DNA from: Megalobrama amblycephala
Taxonomy: Eukaryota; Chordata; Actinopteri; Cypriniformes; Xenocyprididae
Assembly (NCBI RefSeq): GCF_018812025.1
Contig: NC_063045.1
Span: forward strand, 53,902,457 to 53,966,456
Direction of reading: 5' to 3'
DNA length: 64,000 bases
Below, one piece after another: positions 1-23,300 of the stretch. The notes under the pieces were generated by a model. The model saw only the letters and a list, made by a program, of their open reading frames with translations. It was not told the origin of the DNA and did no database searches. How positions within the stretch are numbered: the stretch's first letter is position 1; each line of letters begins with the position of its first letter. The position numbers and the translations under genes were made by a program.

Positions 1-1
1 G

Positions 2-2830
2 GCGTTCGGAAGGGTCAAAAATGCGAGATAAAGAATCGGGCTTGATGTTCTTGGAGCCCGGGCGGTACGAGAGAGAAAAATCAAATCGTCCGAAAAAAAG
101 TGCCCACCGAGCCTGCCTGGAGTTAAGTCTTTTAGCTGATCGGATATACTCTAAGTTCTTGTGATCCGTCCAAACGATAAAAGGTACCCCAGAACCTTCC
201 AACCAATGTCGCCACTCCTCCAACGCTAATTTGACTGCCAACAACTCTCTGTTACCAATGTCGTAATTGCGTTCGGCGGGAGACAAACGATGAGAAAAAT
301 ACGCGCAAGGGAGCATCTTATCGTCTGTGGGAGAGCGCTGAGATAACACTGCACCTACCCCCACCTCTGACGCGTCGACCTCCACCACGAACTGACGTGA
401 GGAATCAGGGGCAATGAGAATGGGAGCCGAAACGAAGCGACTCTTCAGTTTGGTAAATGCAGCCTCCGCTGCATCGGACCACCTGAACGTCGTTCTGGGG
501 GAGGTCAAGGCGGTCAGAGGCGTGGCTAGTTGGCTGAAATTGCGAATAAACCGCCGGTAAAAATTGGCGAACCCCAGAAACCTCTGTAGGGCCTTACGGG
601 AATCTGGACTTGGCCAATCCACCACAGCCTTAACCTTGTCAGCATCCATGCGCACTCCCTCAGACGAGACGATGTACCCTAGGAAAGAAACAGACTGTGC
701 ATGAAAATCGCATTTCTCCGCCTTGACAAAAAGCCCATTCTCTAACAGACGTTGAAGCACTCGTCTGACGTGTTGCACATGTTCCTGGAGAGATGAAGAA
801 AAAATCAATATGTCATCCAGGTAGACATAAATGAACTGGTCGACCATATCTCTCAACACGTCATTGACGAGTGCCTGGAAGACCGCCGGGGAGTTGGACA
901 GCCCGAAGGGCATGACCAAGTATTCAAAGTGCCCCCTAGGGGTGTTAAAAGCGGTCTTCCATTCATCCCCCTTCCTGATGCGAACCAAATGATAAGCGTT
1001 TCTTAAGTCCAATTTAGTGAAAACGGATGCTCCTTGCAACCTCTCAAAGGCTGAAGACATCAACGGCAAAGGATAAGTATTCTTTACCGTGATGTTATTC
1101 AGCCCTCGGTAATCAATACAAGGTCGCAAGGAACCATCCTTCTTCCCCACAAAAAAGAACCCCGCCCCCGCTGGAGAAGAGGAAGAACGGATGAACCCCG
1201 CTGCCAGAGAATCAGAAATATATTTCTCCATGGCCTCCCACTCGGGAGCGGACAGAGAGTATAATTTGCCTTTAGGCGGAGACTTACCGGGCACTAAATC
1301 TATAGCACAGTCGTAGGGACGGTGCGGAGGAAGAGAAGCAGCACGGGACTTACTGAACACTTCCTTCAGATCCAAGTACTCCGTGGGCACGTTTGACAAA
1401 TCCACCGCCTCTTCCTGTAACACAGAAGCAGACACAGTGGAACAAGCAGACAAAAGACAAGACCTGTGACAATGAGTGCTCCACTCCGTGATGGAGTGCT
1501 GCTGCCAGTCGACCTTGGGGTTGTGTTCAGTGAGCCAAGGGTGTCCGAGTACAATGGGTGCCAGTGGGGAGTCCATGAGAAGAAACTTGATGCTTTCGGT
1601 GTGGTTGCCAGACGTGACGAGAGTAATGGAATCGGTAGACTGAGAAATGTTGGGGAGCCGTTGTCCGTTGAGTGCGTTGACTGTGATCTGCTGGTTGAGT
1701 AGAATGGTGGGTAAGTTGTTGTTGCGTGCAAAGCCGGTGTCCATGAAGTTCCCCTCAGCCCCAGAGTCTAGGAGTGCCTGGCAGGTGAGGTTGTGTGTGG
1801 CCCATCTCAGTCTTACCGGAAGGAGAGTGGATGGTGAGGACTTCTCGGCGGAGATCCCACCCGATAGTAGCCTCTTCATTACTACCGGGCTTGGTCCCTT
1901 TACTGGACATGACCGTAGGAAGTGGCCCGTTCCGCCGCAGTACAAACATAATCCCTGGGATCTCCGCCTTTCTCTCTCCTCCCGGGAAAGCCGAGCTCTC
2001 CCTACCTGCATGGGTTCAGGATCGGATGAAGGGCCGACCGTGTCCGCTGAGCTGGCCGACCGTCCCTCCGCTCCACGGGAAACAGGACTGGGAAGAGCAA
2101 GACGCTCCAGCCGCTGGAGGCGAGCATCCACTCGTAAGGCGAGATCGATGAGTCCATTGAGGGTTTGAGGAAGGTCCAACACGTAGATCTCTCTGTGGAC
2201 ACGGTCGGCCAACCCATGCAGGAATACATCCCACTGCGCCTCCTCGTTCCATCGGCACTCCGCCGCCAGGGTGCGGAACTCAATAGAGTATTCGGCGACC
2301 GTGCGATTTCCTTGTCTGAGCTCAGTGAGTAGTCGAGCGGCGTCCTTGCCCGCCACCGCACGGTCAAACACCCTCTTCATCTCGGCGGCGAGTGCCTGGA
2401 ACGAGGCGCAGCACGGGTCCTGGTTCTCCCACACCGCCGTTCCCCACAAAGCAGCCTGACCAGTCAAAAGCGTCAGTACGAACGCCACCTTGGATTCTTC
2501 TCTTTCAAATGTGCGTGGCTGCAATGAGAAATGCATGGAACATCTGGTCAAGAAGGCTCTGCAAAAGTTCGGCTCACCAGCGTAGGTCTGCGGAACCGGG
2601 AGGCGTGGCTCCGGCTGGTCCATTCGCTCCAGAGGTGTGGGGGGAATCGGCGGCGTGGGCGGCGCAGTGGGAGCGCGAAGTTCTTGAAGTTGCTGGGAGA
2701 GCTCGGACACCTGCGTCACCAGCGCTTGAACAGCGCGTCCGGTTGAAGAGATACTCTCCTGTTGTTGATCCATACGAGAAATGCTGTGATTGACGAACTC
2801 CGTCAACGCTGCTGAACTTGCTGCATCCAT
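2..2830 (-). CDS. Ty3/gypsy retrotransposon gag-pol polyprotein, 3' part outside window
   Basis: One uninterrupted frame of 943 codons runs from an ATG at 2830 (first residues MDAASSAAL) off the left edge. I checked the frame at the start, the zinc knuckle, the RT site and the left edge, and all four agree. In order it shows a gag region with a retrotransposon-gag-like stretch (residues about 85-250), a CCHC zinc knuckle C-x2-C-x4-H-x4-C from residue 295, an aspartic protease motif DSGA at 355-358, a reverse transcriptase with the catalytic YLDD at 670-673, and an RNase H start (VDAS, about residue 818). The last visible residues resemble the RNase H to integrase linker. The integrase and 3' LTR should lie to the left, outside the window. 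Gag and pol share one frame, with no stop or frameshift between the knuckle and the protease. The open frame suggests a young insertion. Family is confident from domain order; the exact clade is not assigned. Confidence 0.93.
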   Translation of the reverse strand, partial: MDAASSAALTEFVNHSISRMDQQQESISSTGRAVQALVTQVSELSQQLQELRAPTAPPTPPIPPTPLERMDQPEPRLPVPQTYAGEPNFCRAFLTRCSMHFSLQPRTFEREESKVAFVLTLLTGQAALWGTAVWENQDPCCASFQALAAEMKRVFDRAVAGKDAARLLTELRQGNRTVAEYSIEFRTLAAECRWNEEAQWDVFLHGLADRVHREIYVLDLPQTLNGLIDLALRVDARLQRLERLALPSPVSRGAEGRSASSADTVGPSSDPEPMQVGRARLSREERERRRSQGLCLYCGGTGHFLRSCPVKGPSPVVMKRLLSGGISAEKSSPSTLLPVRLRWATHNLTCQALLDSGAEGNFMDTGFARNNNLPTILLNQQITVNALNGQRLPNISQSTDSITLVTSGNHTESIKFLLMDSPLAPIVLGHPWLTEHNPKVDWQQHSITEWSTHCHRSCLLSACSTVSASVLQEEAVDLSNVPTEYLDLKEVFSKSRAASLPPHRPYDCAIDLVPGKSPPKGKLYSLSAPEWEAMEKYISDSLAAGFIRSSSSPAGAGFFFVGKKDGSLRPCIDYRGLNNITVKNTYPLPLMSSAFERLQGASVFTKLDLRNAYHLVRIRKGDEWKTAFNTPRGHFEYLVMPFGLSNSPAVFQALVNDVLRDMVDQFIYVYLDDILIFSSSLQEHVQHVRRVLQRLLENGLFVKAEKCDFHAQSVSFLGYIVSSEGVRMDADKVKAVVDWPSPDSRKALQRFLGFANFYRRFIRNFSQLATPLTALTSPRTTFRWSDAAEAAFTKLKSRFVSAPILIAPDSSRQFVVEVDASEVGVGAVLSQRSPTDDKMLPCAYFSHRLSPAERNYDIGNRELLAVKLALEEWRHWLEGSGVPFIVWTDHKNLEYIRSAKRLNSRQARWALFFGRFDFSLSYRPGSKNIKPDSLSRIFDPSER

Positions 2831-2848
2831 AGTTGGTCAGATCGTTCT

Positions 2849-3330
2849 GTCACGGAAAGAATGACAGATGCAAGTGCAAGTAAATCTCTTTATTAGAGCT
2901 TCACACCAGAGTCGTCATCAGAACGAGAAAAGACAGTAGCAGGAGAGTGGTTACGCAGGGACTTCGATGGGCAGCTGGAATCCTGTGGTGAGGTGAGATG
3001 GTGTCGTGAGCCCGTGAGTCCGTGCGTCCGAATCCGTGAGTGCAATCCAAAGTGAGAGTCCGACGGAGAACAGGAACAGGAAACAACGACGAGGTAATCC
3101 ACTCCGGGGAACAAACAAACACGAGAGAGCACAGGACACAACACCAGGATTCCAAACAACGATCTGACAAACACGAGACGAAAGACAAGGCGTTAAATAG
3201 GCAGATATGATTGCACACAGCTGCCGCTGATCAACAATCAGCGGCGACGCCCACACAGAACAATCAACCAGACACACCCACACAAACACACAGACACCAG
3301 AATGAGACAGCGGATTGATCAACCGTGACA
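2849..3330 (-). repeat. 5' LTR of the Ty3/gypsy element
   Basis: A 482-bp segment is bounded by a perfect 8-bp inverted repeat, TGTCACGG at one end and CCGTGACA at the other, matching the usual TG...CA ends. Read on the minus strand it has a TATA-like TATTTAA near 3197 and an AATAAA polyadenylation signal at 2894-2889, as expected for U3, R and U5. The gag start codon lies only 18 bases past its inner end. The matching 3' LTR is not in the window, so target-site duplication and LTR identity (age) cannot be judged. Confidence 0.85.
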
Positions 3331-4080
3331 CTGATCGCGTGCGCAAATGTGCTCACTTCTCTTTAAAACACGCAGCACAGACAGACTGTATATATACTTA
3401 ATCACTGTCTTTTGCTGTTTTATAAAGGCACAAAGCCATATCACAGTTTAGTTTTTTAGTTCGTTGGCAAACGTAGTATGTTTTAAATTTTCAGTTCATT
3501 ATGAAACGGTGGCGGCAGCAGAGGGTCATTAATGGAAAACACTGAATGAATGTATAACTTAGCTGATGTGCTAAAGTTGTCATATCGGTTGTTATAACAA
3601 AACGTATATAACGTATTCGGTTACTTACGTAACCTCGGTTCCCTGAGAGATAAGAGAACGAGTATTGCGTTGCAAACGCTATGAGAAAACTCCTTTTCTC
3701 GAGAAAATAACGGCCATGGTGTGTAAAGCAGAAGCAGCCTGGCCAGCGGCGGAGTGTGCACGATCCGGGAGTGCTGAAGACGTTCTGCGCGGCTTTGATG
3801 GGTGCGCGGCCACAAATGGGCGGCGACCGCTTCTTCCAGTGGCAGGAGCTTCACATATCCTTTTTCCTCAGCACCGTCAACAAATAGAGCGTTAACTGTA
3901 ACGTTACGTACACACCGCCGCCGACTTGAGCTGCAAAGAAGCTATGGCCGCTTTGTCAAAGACGCTTGTCAGAAAGTACGGGAAAGTTTGACGCTTTGGC
4001 CGCTCTGTATATTGAGTGCGCGCGCGCGGCCGGGGTTCTCTCTCTCTCGCTCTCTCTCTTGGCGGGTGTTAATTTCGGAC
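3331..4080. other. Non-coding spacer with moderately GC-rich repeat-like sequence
   Basis: No gene is supported. From about 3618 the sequence carries the motif ACGTAACCTCGGTTCCCTGA, which I recognise as typical of a dispersed cyprinid repeat, followed by a GC-richer stretch to 4030 and a short CT tract at 4038-4061. Small open frames here have no recognisable domain. No terminal repeats were identified. Confidence 0.35.
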
Positions 4081-6481
4081 TCTACATGAGACTATTTTTA
4101 TTGAACAATTTAGCTAGCCCACATCATAACGCACGTCAGACAACATTTGCAACTATAGTTGAAGTCTGTAACTTAGTCTCGGCACACAGACTGATTAGGC
4201 AAGGCTACGTCTGTAGTGACAAGGCTCACCATTTTATTATTTGCTTACCTTGATTGTCTTCCAAACTTTCACACGTGCCGACTCCGACTCCGAACCTATG
4301 CTCCGAACTCTCTCTGAACTTCTCACACGCAACTGACGTATCAGGTGCAAGGTTTTCAGCCAATCAACGATCAAAGAATACTGCAGCGAGAACGTTGTAG
4401 GGAGATGTAACAGCTGTGGGCCTTAAACTCCTCTCCTGTAATTAATACGCTGTGATCTAGTCATCAACAGAAAGTAACGGATTGAGAGGGGAGAAGAATG
4501 GATTTTGGCGTGACATTTGCGTGTGCGTGAGAGCGTGAGATTGATGCTGAAAGCGTGAGTGTCACGCCAGATGCGTGAGAGTTGGCAACCCTGGTCATGT
4601 TGTGCTAGGCGACATAGTTTCAGCAACCAGGCACCTCAGCTCCACGCACGTCCCGCCTCTTTGCCCATTTTCAGTTATCCGGGAGTGACTTGCAATAACG
4701 CGATGTCAAGATGGCAACGGCCACATTTTGGCTTCAAAAATGCTCTTCAGGGATCTATGGGTTACATCATGGACACTACGCCCATATTTTTTTACAGTCA
4801 AAGTCTAGTGTGACCATGGCATAACATGATCATTATTTACATCTCATATCATCAGTAAACTGCTGCGTTACCAAAGCAATGACTGGTGCTTTTATATTAC
4901 ATTCCAAAGAGCGGCCGTTATCAGCCCCACAGTAGAAAATGAAACCGTAACTGTACCAGCTGGCCTGGATCGGCATGGAATGGAATGGTTACACAATGAG
5001 AACCGTTCTGCCCGACAGTGAAAAAGCGGCTTTTGTTGTTAAATGACCTCTGACTGAGCAGGTTCATTTCTGGGTCCCTGTAAATTATCTATCAGCAGCA
5101 AAAACTTCCACCTCCAGATGTCAGACTTGTCACGTCACATAACTCTGTATGTTAGTTTTGCTAAGTACACAGAGACTGTTTATCATCTTCTAATTTTCAG
5201 TTTCTTCTATTTATCATCAAAATCTAAGTGATAGCTGATTGCTTCAAATATAAACAGGTGAGAGCACTTGCAACACCATGGATGTCTAAGTATTGGCCCA
5301 ATGATTCAGTTACTGAATAACAGCAGGGCCGAAATTGACCCTGCGTGATAGCTGAGTTTGGGAAGCCACACTTTTTATTGTAGCCTACAGATTATCTTTA
5401 TAGCTTGTTTTTTAATGTAGTCATATCTCAATATGTGAACCATCTCTCTGGAAACTGAATGGGAATTCTAGTTATGCCTTATGACAGACTAAACGTTCAT
5501 CACTTAATGGTAAAAGCAATGCCTTGTAATAGTTTTATAGCTTATACGTAAAACTTTGAGTTGCATGAATGAGTTGTATGAACAAAACACTAAATATATA
5601 TTTTGATTTAAACTAATGTTTATATGTAATTTACAGTTAGCTATGCTTACTGATGCTATTTAGGTTTGCAAACTTTGAGGCAATCAGTTATGCCTCAAAT
5701 TTTTTGAATTAGTGAACTCGTCCGGGTTTACAGTGTATGATTCAGGTGATTCTTGGAAAATGTACTAAATGATTTCTTATACTTTGTCTGCTGGCTTTAT
5801 GATACATACAGTTAGTTGCCCTTATTAATATTCTTTTCCAAATGAGGAGAGGTAACCCCCCGGTAACTAAAACTGGCAAGTATTACAACATTTAAATTAT
5901 ATTGATAACAAGTTACAACTTTAAAACTAGAGAAATTCAAACATGATCTAAAACAGCCACATAAACTAAAAAGACTGATGAAACGAGGGCAAAACATCAT
6001 CTTGCACCAACAGAAATTTGAAAGCTTTTTAAACTACTCAATACCACCCCATACAAGAATTGTTTTATTGTATTTATTGTCACACATTTTGTCTGACTAT
6101 AACGGATAATCTGTTAATTAAATATAAGATATTTACAGTTATATTACAACTGTGGCATGTTGCAGCTAAATGTGTAGGTTATATTTTTCATAACAAATGC
6201 TATAGATCAATAAAAAAAAGTCAATACAGGCCTAATGAGAAGCCATCAATGGTCTTAACTGTAGGCTAATTATAGCCGTATTGTAACAAATGCTACATTA
6301 AACAATTACAAGAATGGTACAATAAGGGCATAAGGGCATGTACAAGTTAGAATCAAGAGCTTTAATGTCTTCTTGAATTACCAAACATTCAGTTTTCCGC
6401 ATGTGTTAATGACTTAGCCAAAACCATTAAGATCCTGATGAACTGTTAAGGAGTAGGACATAATTTCAATATAAGAAAATG
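4081..6481. other. AT-rich intergenic stretch, no gene seen
   Basis: About 2.4 kb with no exon-like or conserved coding signal. Fragments near 4500-4600 (GTGAGAGTTGGCAACCCTG) and 4920-5040 resemble dispersed repeat pieces, but no complete element could be bounded. Confidence 0.4.
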
Positions 6482-6761
6482 TTAAAGGGATAGTTGTTCC
6501 AAACCTGTATAAATCTTTGTTCTGTTGAACACAAAATAAGATATTTTGAAGAATGTGGTAAAACTGATTAGTTCTAGGTAACCATTGACTTCCATAGTGT
6601 TTTTTTTTTCCTACTATGGAAGTCAATGGTGCCCCAAAGCGACCTGGTTACAAACTTCCTTCAAAATATCTAACTTACCTGTGCTTAGCAGAACAAAGAA
6701 ATGAATACAGGTTTGGAATAACTTGAGGGTGAGTAAATGACTGGGTGAACTATCCCTTTAA
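6482..6761. mobile_element. Short inverted-repeat element flanked by TTAA (Angel-like MITE)
   Basis: TTAA at both ends encloses a 280-bp near-palindrome: the left end begins AAAGGGATAGTT and the right end finishes GTGAACTATCCCTTT. The middle is a hairpin with CCATTGACTTCCATAGT facing ACTATGGAAGTCAATGG. It has no coding capacity. Related copies are at 32512-32735, 55299-55701 and, as one arm only, 57247-57440. Confidence 0.8.
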
Positions 6762-7177
6762 GAAAAGGTCATTTGACTTCCCATGGCACTTGGAAGTAAA
6801 AAATTTTGTCAAACTGATAAGGTTCCAGATGCTTAAATAATATAAAATACAAAAACAAATTATCAAAGGTTAGCACCAAAGATATTGGTTAATTAAGTGA
6901 GATTAAATACATAACGTATATAACATATTTAATAATTGCAGGTTTATATAATATTTCTGAGTGTGTATTTCACAGTCTTTATTCATTCATTGGTTCTTTC
7001 TGCTTTTTTTTTCAAGTGAGATGAGTAAAATGCATATTCACATTTAGAACAACAATAACCATCATGTTTACACAGCGCACACAACACCTCTGCATACGAT
7101 TCTCTCAACATGGGGACAGAAGAGCTGTCAGTCAATAAATGGGAAAACAAATTAAACTGCATTAATTTACATATTTA
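6762..7177. other. AT-rich spacer, nothing recognised
   Basis: No exon, element boundary or regulatory motif could be supported here. Confidence 0.35.
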
Positions 7178-7297
7178 AAAAGGTAACTCAGATATTTAGT
7201 TGTAAATTTAAAAGTAATGTATTACTTTACTAGTTACTTGGAAAAAATAGTCTGGTTAAGTAACTTGCGTTACTTGTAATGTGTTACCCCCAACACT
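7178..7297. mobile_element. Fragment of a hAT-like MITE (right end only)
   Basis: The segment matches the right half of the element at 52452-52789 and ends in the same CCCAACACT terminus after a stretch rich in GTTACTTG/GTAATG words. The left terminus is missing, so this is a truncated copy. Confidence 0.55.
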
Positions 7298-7463
7298 ACC
7301 TACATGTTAACAAGTAATCTAATTGTTAACGCTATTGGCATGAATTAATTAGGATTGCAGAATTGACATATTTAAGAAACAGGGAAGTTGAAAATGTGCA
7401 CTTGCATTTACAAGCCAAAAACAATGTCTTTTTAAAGAACAAAAAACAAAAATAATCTCATAT

Positions 7464-7473
<10 letters not shown>

Positions 7474-7547
<74 letters not shown>
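7474..7547. repeat. (TA)n microsatellite
   Basis: About 37 uninterrupted TA units preceded by a short CA run. Likely length-polymorphic. Confidence 0.95.
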
Positions 7548-7550
<3 letters not shown>

Positions 7551-7865
7551 TTATTTTTGTATCACCTCATTTGGTCGTTAAAATTAATTGCAAAGCTGTG
7601 CCACATATGATCTGGATTGTTAAGATTTATTAAGGTTAATGTTATCATTGTAAAGTATGTCATTGGAATCCTCCGAGTAATAAACTTTTACTTCAGGTCA
7701 GCAGATGATATTTTGTATTTGCATTCACCTGACTGGTGAGTGCTTCAGCTGGATTACTAAGAAAAGGTGTGGCGTTAGCTGCTCATTACACATACTGACA
7801 GCAGATGCAGAGTCCGCTGCAGCTCAAACACTATAGGAGAACCTTCTGTCAGGTAAGTTTTGTTA
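7548..7865. other. Spacer between microsatellite and Tc1 copy
   Basis: No recognisable gene or complete element. Confidence 0.3.
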
Positions 7866-8785
7866 TACACCGATCAGTGAACAGTGGTGAACAGGGTCAT
7901 GGGCGGCCAAGGTTCATTGATACATGGGGAGCGAAGGCTGGCCCGTGTGGTCCGATCCAACAGATGAGCTACTGTAGCTCAAATTGCTCAAGAAGTTAAT
8001 GCTGGTTCTGATAGAAAGGTGTCAGAATACACAGTGCATCGCATTCTGTTGCGTATGGGGCTGCATAGCTGCAGACCAGTCATGATGCCCATGCTGACCC
8101 TGTCCACCACTGAAAGCACCAACAGTGGGCACGTGAGCATCAGAACTGGACCACGGAGCAATGGAAGAAGGTGGCCTGGTCTGATGAATCATGTTTTCTT
8201 TTACATCACGTGGATGGCCGGGTGCGTGTGCGTCACTTACCTGAGGAACACATGACACCAGGATGCACTATGGGAAGAAGGCAAGCCAGTGGATGCAGTG
8301 TGATGCTTTGGGCAATGTTGTGAAACCTTGGGTCCTGCCATCCATGTGGATGTTACTTTGACACGTACCACATATCTAAGCAATGTTGCAGACCATGTAC
8401 ACCCTTTAATGGAAACAGTATTCCCTGGTTGCTGTGGCCTCTTTCAGCAGGACAATGCACCCTGCCACAAAGCAAAAATGATTCAGGAATGGTTTGAGAG
8501 CACAACAACAAGTTTGAGGTGTTGACTTGGCCTCCAAATTCCCCAGATCTCAATCCAATCGAGCATCTGTGGGATGTGCTGAACAAACAAGTCCGATCCA
8601 TGGAGGCCCCGCCTCGCAACTTACAGGACTTAAAGGATCTGCTGCTAACATCTTGGTGCCAGATACCACAGAACACCTGGGTCTAGTGGAGTCCATGCCT
8701 CGACGGGTCAGGGCTGTTTTGGAAGCAAAAGTGGGACCAACACAATATTAGGAAGGTGGTCATAATGTTATGCCTGATCGGTGTA
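7866..8785 (+). mobile_element. Decayed Tc1/mariner-type transposon
   Basis: The 920-bp element has terminal repeats TACACCGATCAG and CTGATCGGTGTA, each flanked by TA, the Tc1 target duplication. Inside, broken frames encode transposase remnants: RILLRMGLHSCRP near 8040, the second catalytic aspartate in LFQQDNAPCHKAK near 8450, and a degraded third-residue region near 8550. It is shorter than a full Tc1 element (about 1.6 kb): the DNA-binding N-terminus is missing and several frameshifts are present. It ends about 170 bp before the first recognised tmprss2-like exon. Confidence 0.88.
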
Positions 8786-8976
8786 TATAATTATAATTTA
8801 TAATATATTATGTATCAGTCAGAGAGAATCTGCAGAAGTCATTTCATACAGATCTATTACTGTTTCTGAAACTAATAATCTATATTTTGCTGTATGTTCA
8901 GACAGCAGATCTTTGTTTGAGCTTGAAGTTCTAGAGTTTTTTGGATTGAGTTTTACAGTCCAAACAAAGGCTAAAG

Positions 8977-20642
<11,666 letters not shown>

Positions 20643-20708
<66 letters not shown>
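20643..20708. repeat. (TA)n microsatellite
   Basis: About 32 TA units directly after the proposed tmprss2 stop codon, so possibly in its 3' UTR. Confidence 0.95.
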
Positions 20709-20709
<1 letters not shown>

Positions 20710-20711
<2 letters not shown>

Positions 20712-21300
20712 AAGTTTTGAGAAGAGCAACTGATCCAAACCAATGAAACTGACCGTGTCCAGGAGACTTTTTTTGTATTCTTGTTTTTACTTATTTTACT
20801 TTTTGTTTTCATTCAATTCAATGTTTTCACATAAATCTAAAAGAACCATTTATTTAGTGCCAATGAAGTGAATGCTGAATATGCACTTTTCACATTATTT
20901 GATGTATGTTTTATATAAAGAACACAATTGTACAAATGTAATACATAAAAATCTGTACCTGATGATGCTGTCCTACGTCACTGGAAAAATTTCTTTCATC
21001 TGGGTTTCTTTGCTATTGCAACAATTCATATTTACATTCTTACTGTATTTGACAATATAACAGGGTGTGATAGGGCAATACAACCACTCCCATCAGCACT
21101 GTGGACTGACAGACTGTATTGCAAATGAGTTATTTTAATACAGAGCTTTATGGATAGCTGCACTTGTTTTTAACAACATCAGATGTATAAGGGAAAGTAT
21201 ATATCCTAGGTCCTCTGACTGCATACATTTCAACATTTTTAATCACTGTTTTTGCCTTCACATTAAATGATTTTCTATAAACATACATTTTTTACTTGTC
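20710..21300 (+). other. tmprss2: Possible tmprss2 3' UTR
   Basis: Inferred only from position after the terminal micro-exon. A weak ATTAAA polyadenylation-type signal is at 21262-21267. No canonical AATAAA was chosen with confidence. Confidence 0.3.
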
Positions 21301-21594
21301 TTTGAATTACAATGAGGTCATAAAAGCTGCACGTATAATAATTATAAAAGCAAAATGCTCTTTAAAACATTTTAAATGAAGCATGACATCACGCCACTGG
21401 ACGTCTACAGCCCATATAAACTTACTAAATACTATTTACTTATTTCCTCAAAATATATTCATATCAAAAGTCATATAAAGAAAATTTGTAAAGAAAATAT
21501 AGTACTCTCATTTATATAAGTCCATTAATATATACATGTTTAAATGTAAAAATGTCAAATACAAGCATTATTTATTTATATATATATATGTACA

Positions 21595-21634
<40 letters not shown>

Positions 21635-22010
21635 TGAGAAATATATATAACAAATTTATATATGACTTTGGGTATTTTTATTATTTGATACATATTGTAA
21701 AGGTACATTTTTGATACATATTATAATAGTAACGTTTATATATAAACTCTTATAAAATATAAATATAAAAACATAATACAGTTCAAAGGTGTAGCATGAA
21801 ATATGTGATGTTGTTTAGGTTTGTGTATGTGTAGTGTAGTTGACAAGAAACATTGATATTACTATATCTTTGATTATTTTTTTAATATGAACTTGAATAT
21901 TAATATAATTTGAGGACAATATATTATATTATAAGTATATGTATTATTATATTGTTTATTATCTGTGACTGTAAACGAATGGATTATTTGAATGATGGAT
22001 AACTCAGAGA
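21301..22010. other. AT-rich intergenic DNA with a TA microsatellite
   Basis: Contains a TA run at about 21577-21629. No gene seen. Confidence 0.5.
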
Positions 22011-22560
22011 GCCTCCTATTAGATATCTTTTATGGCTTTATGAAGCATTAAGGTTCACAATCAGCTGACCAAACCACAGGAGTAAAACTCCTATGACCCA
22101 TTTTCCTCAGCTTTTCTTCACGCCTAAAAAAAATGAATTTACACCAACCCACAGAGCCCTCACGGTTCCTGGCTCTCAGTTAATCACCGTTATGAAGTGT
22201 TATAGCATATTGAGCAGCAGTATTTAAACCTCTCCTTTGCCATTTTAGCAGGACCTTTAATCACCGCTCATTGAATTTGCGACTCTAATCGGCAGATGCT
22301 CAGTGGAGGAGATCAGCGTCTGCTACCTGTTTGTACCAATTAGCAGATGCGTGACACTCGGCTGACGGCTCTTCAGAGGGTTAACAGATGTGGCAATTAC
22401 GGCCTCATTTGAATGAATGCTCAAGGGGTTCAACATAAGGGCTGTGCAATTACACGGCAGCCTGGGAACCCATTTCATCTTCAGCTTTATTCTCGGGCTC
22501 TGTAAGAGGGAAGTGTTGGCAGGGAACCCACGGTGTGTTGACAAACAAACCTGCTTCCTG
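22011..22560. promoter_or_regulatory. Unique, non-repetitive island; candidate conserved non-coding element
   Basis: Base composition turns balanced and the repeat words stop. The stretch has no open exon with splice sites but several homeodomain-like ATTA/TAAT words and a CAGCTG-type E-box at 22060. Function is inference from composition only. Confidence 0.25.
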
Positions 22561-22861
22561 TGATTTTTTTTTTTTTTTTTTTCACACAGAGAAAAATATG
22601 CTGAGAGGTCCATAAACCCAAAAATGTCATGCTGATTTAGTCCACTCGGGCCTGACTCGGGCTGCATGAGAGCTTAGTTACAAGAATGAGTGAATGAATG
22701 AGACTTTAAAGGATATATTATTGCCAAGGAAATGATTTTATTCAGATAGGAAATGGATTTATTCAGCTTAGGTTCTCATTCATTCTTATCAATCATTCAT
22801 CTTAATCATACAAGTCAGAGGGGAAAAAAGACATTTTGTTTTTGTCTAAAACAGAAAACAG

Positions 22862-23300
22862 AAACTAATCCAAACCACTGACACTGAAGGGGATTTTAAA
22901 ACTATTTTTAAATTATTTTATTTTATTTTATTTTATTTTATTTTATTTTATTTTATTTTATTTTATTGTCTTCTGGAGCATAAGTGAATAAATTGTGCAT
23001 AGTGAATGAATACATTAGATTAAAAATAAATTAATGAATAAATATTTTATTCATTTTGTTTAAAAATGTGTAAAAGAGGTTTTGAGAACATCTAATCCAA
23101 ACCAGTAATGCTGATTTTGACAAATGTCAAATGGATTTTAATTTAATTTAATTTAATTTAATTTAATTTAATTTAATTTTATTTTATTTTATTTTATTTT
23201 ATTTTATTTTATTTTATTTTATTTTATTTTATTTGTCTTCTGGAACATTACTAAGTAAATAAATTATACATAGTGAATAAATAAATTAGATTAAAATAAA
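22862..23300. repeat. Two tandem copies of a roughly 220-bp unit with internal pentanucleotide arrays
   Basis: Both units contain CTAATCCAAACCA, then (TTTTA)n or (TTTAA)n arrays (22913-22966, 23137-23234), then GTCTTCTGGA and CATAGTGAAT. The second unit has a compound array that switches from TTTAA to TTTTA. Confidence 0.75.

Noticed and set aside
2002..2367. Long open frames on both strands overlapping the gag region
   Set aside because: They are alternative frames of the gypsy gag-pol gene. The main frame from 2830 carries the zinc knuckle, protease and RT motifs and is the one kept.
2893..3346. Three minus-strand frames of 93-131 codons
   Set aside because: They fall inside the LTR, overlap each other in different frames and show no domain; low stop density comes from LTR base composition.
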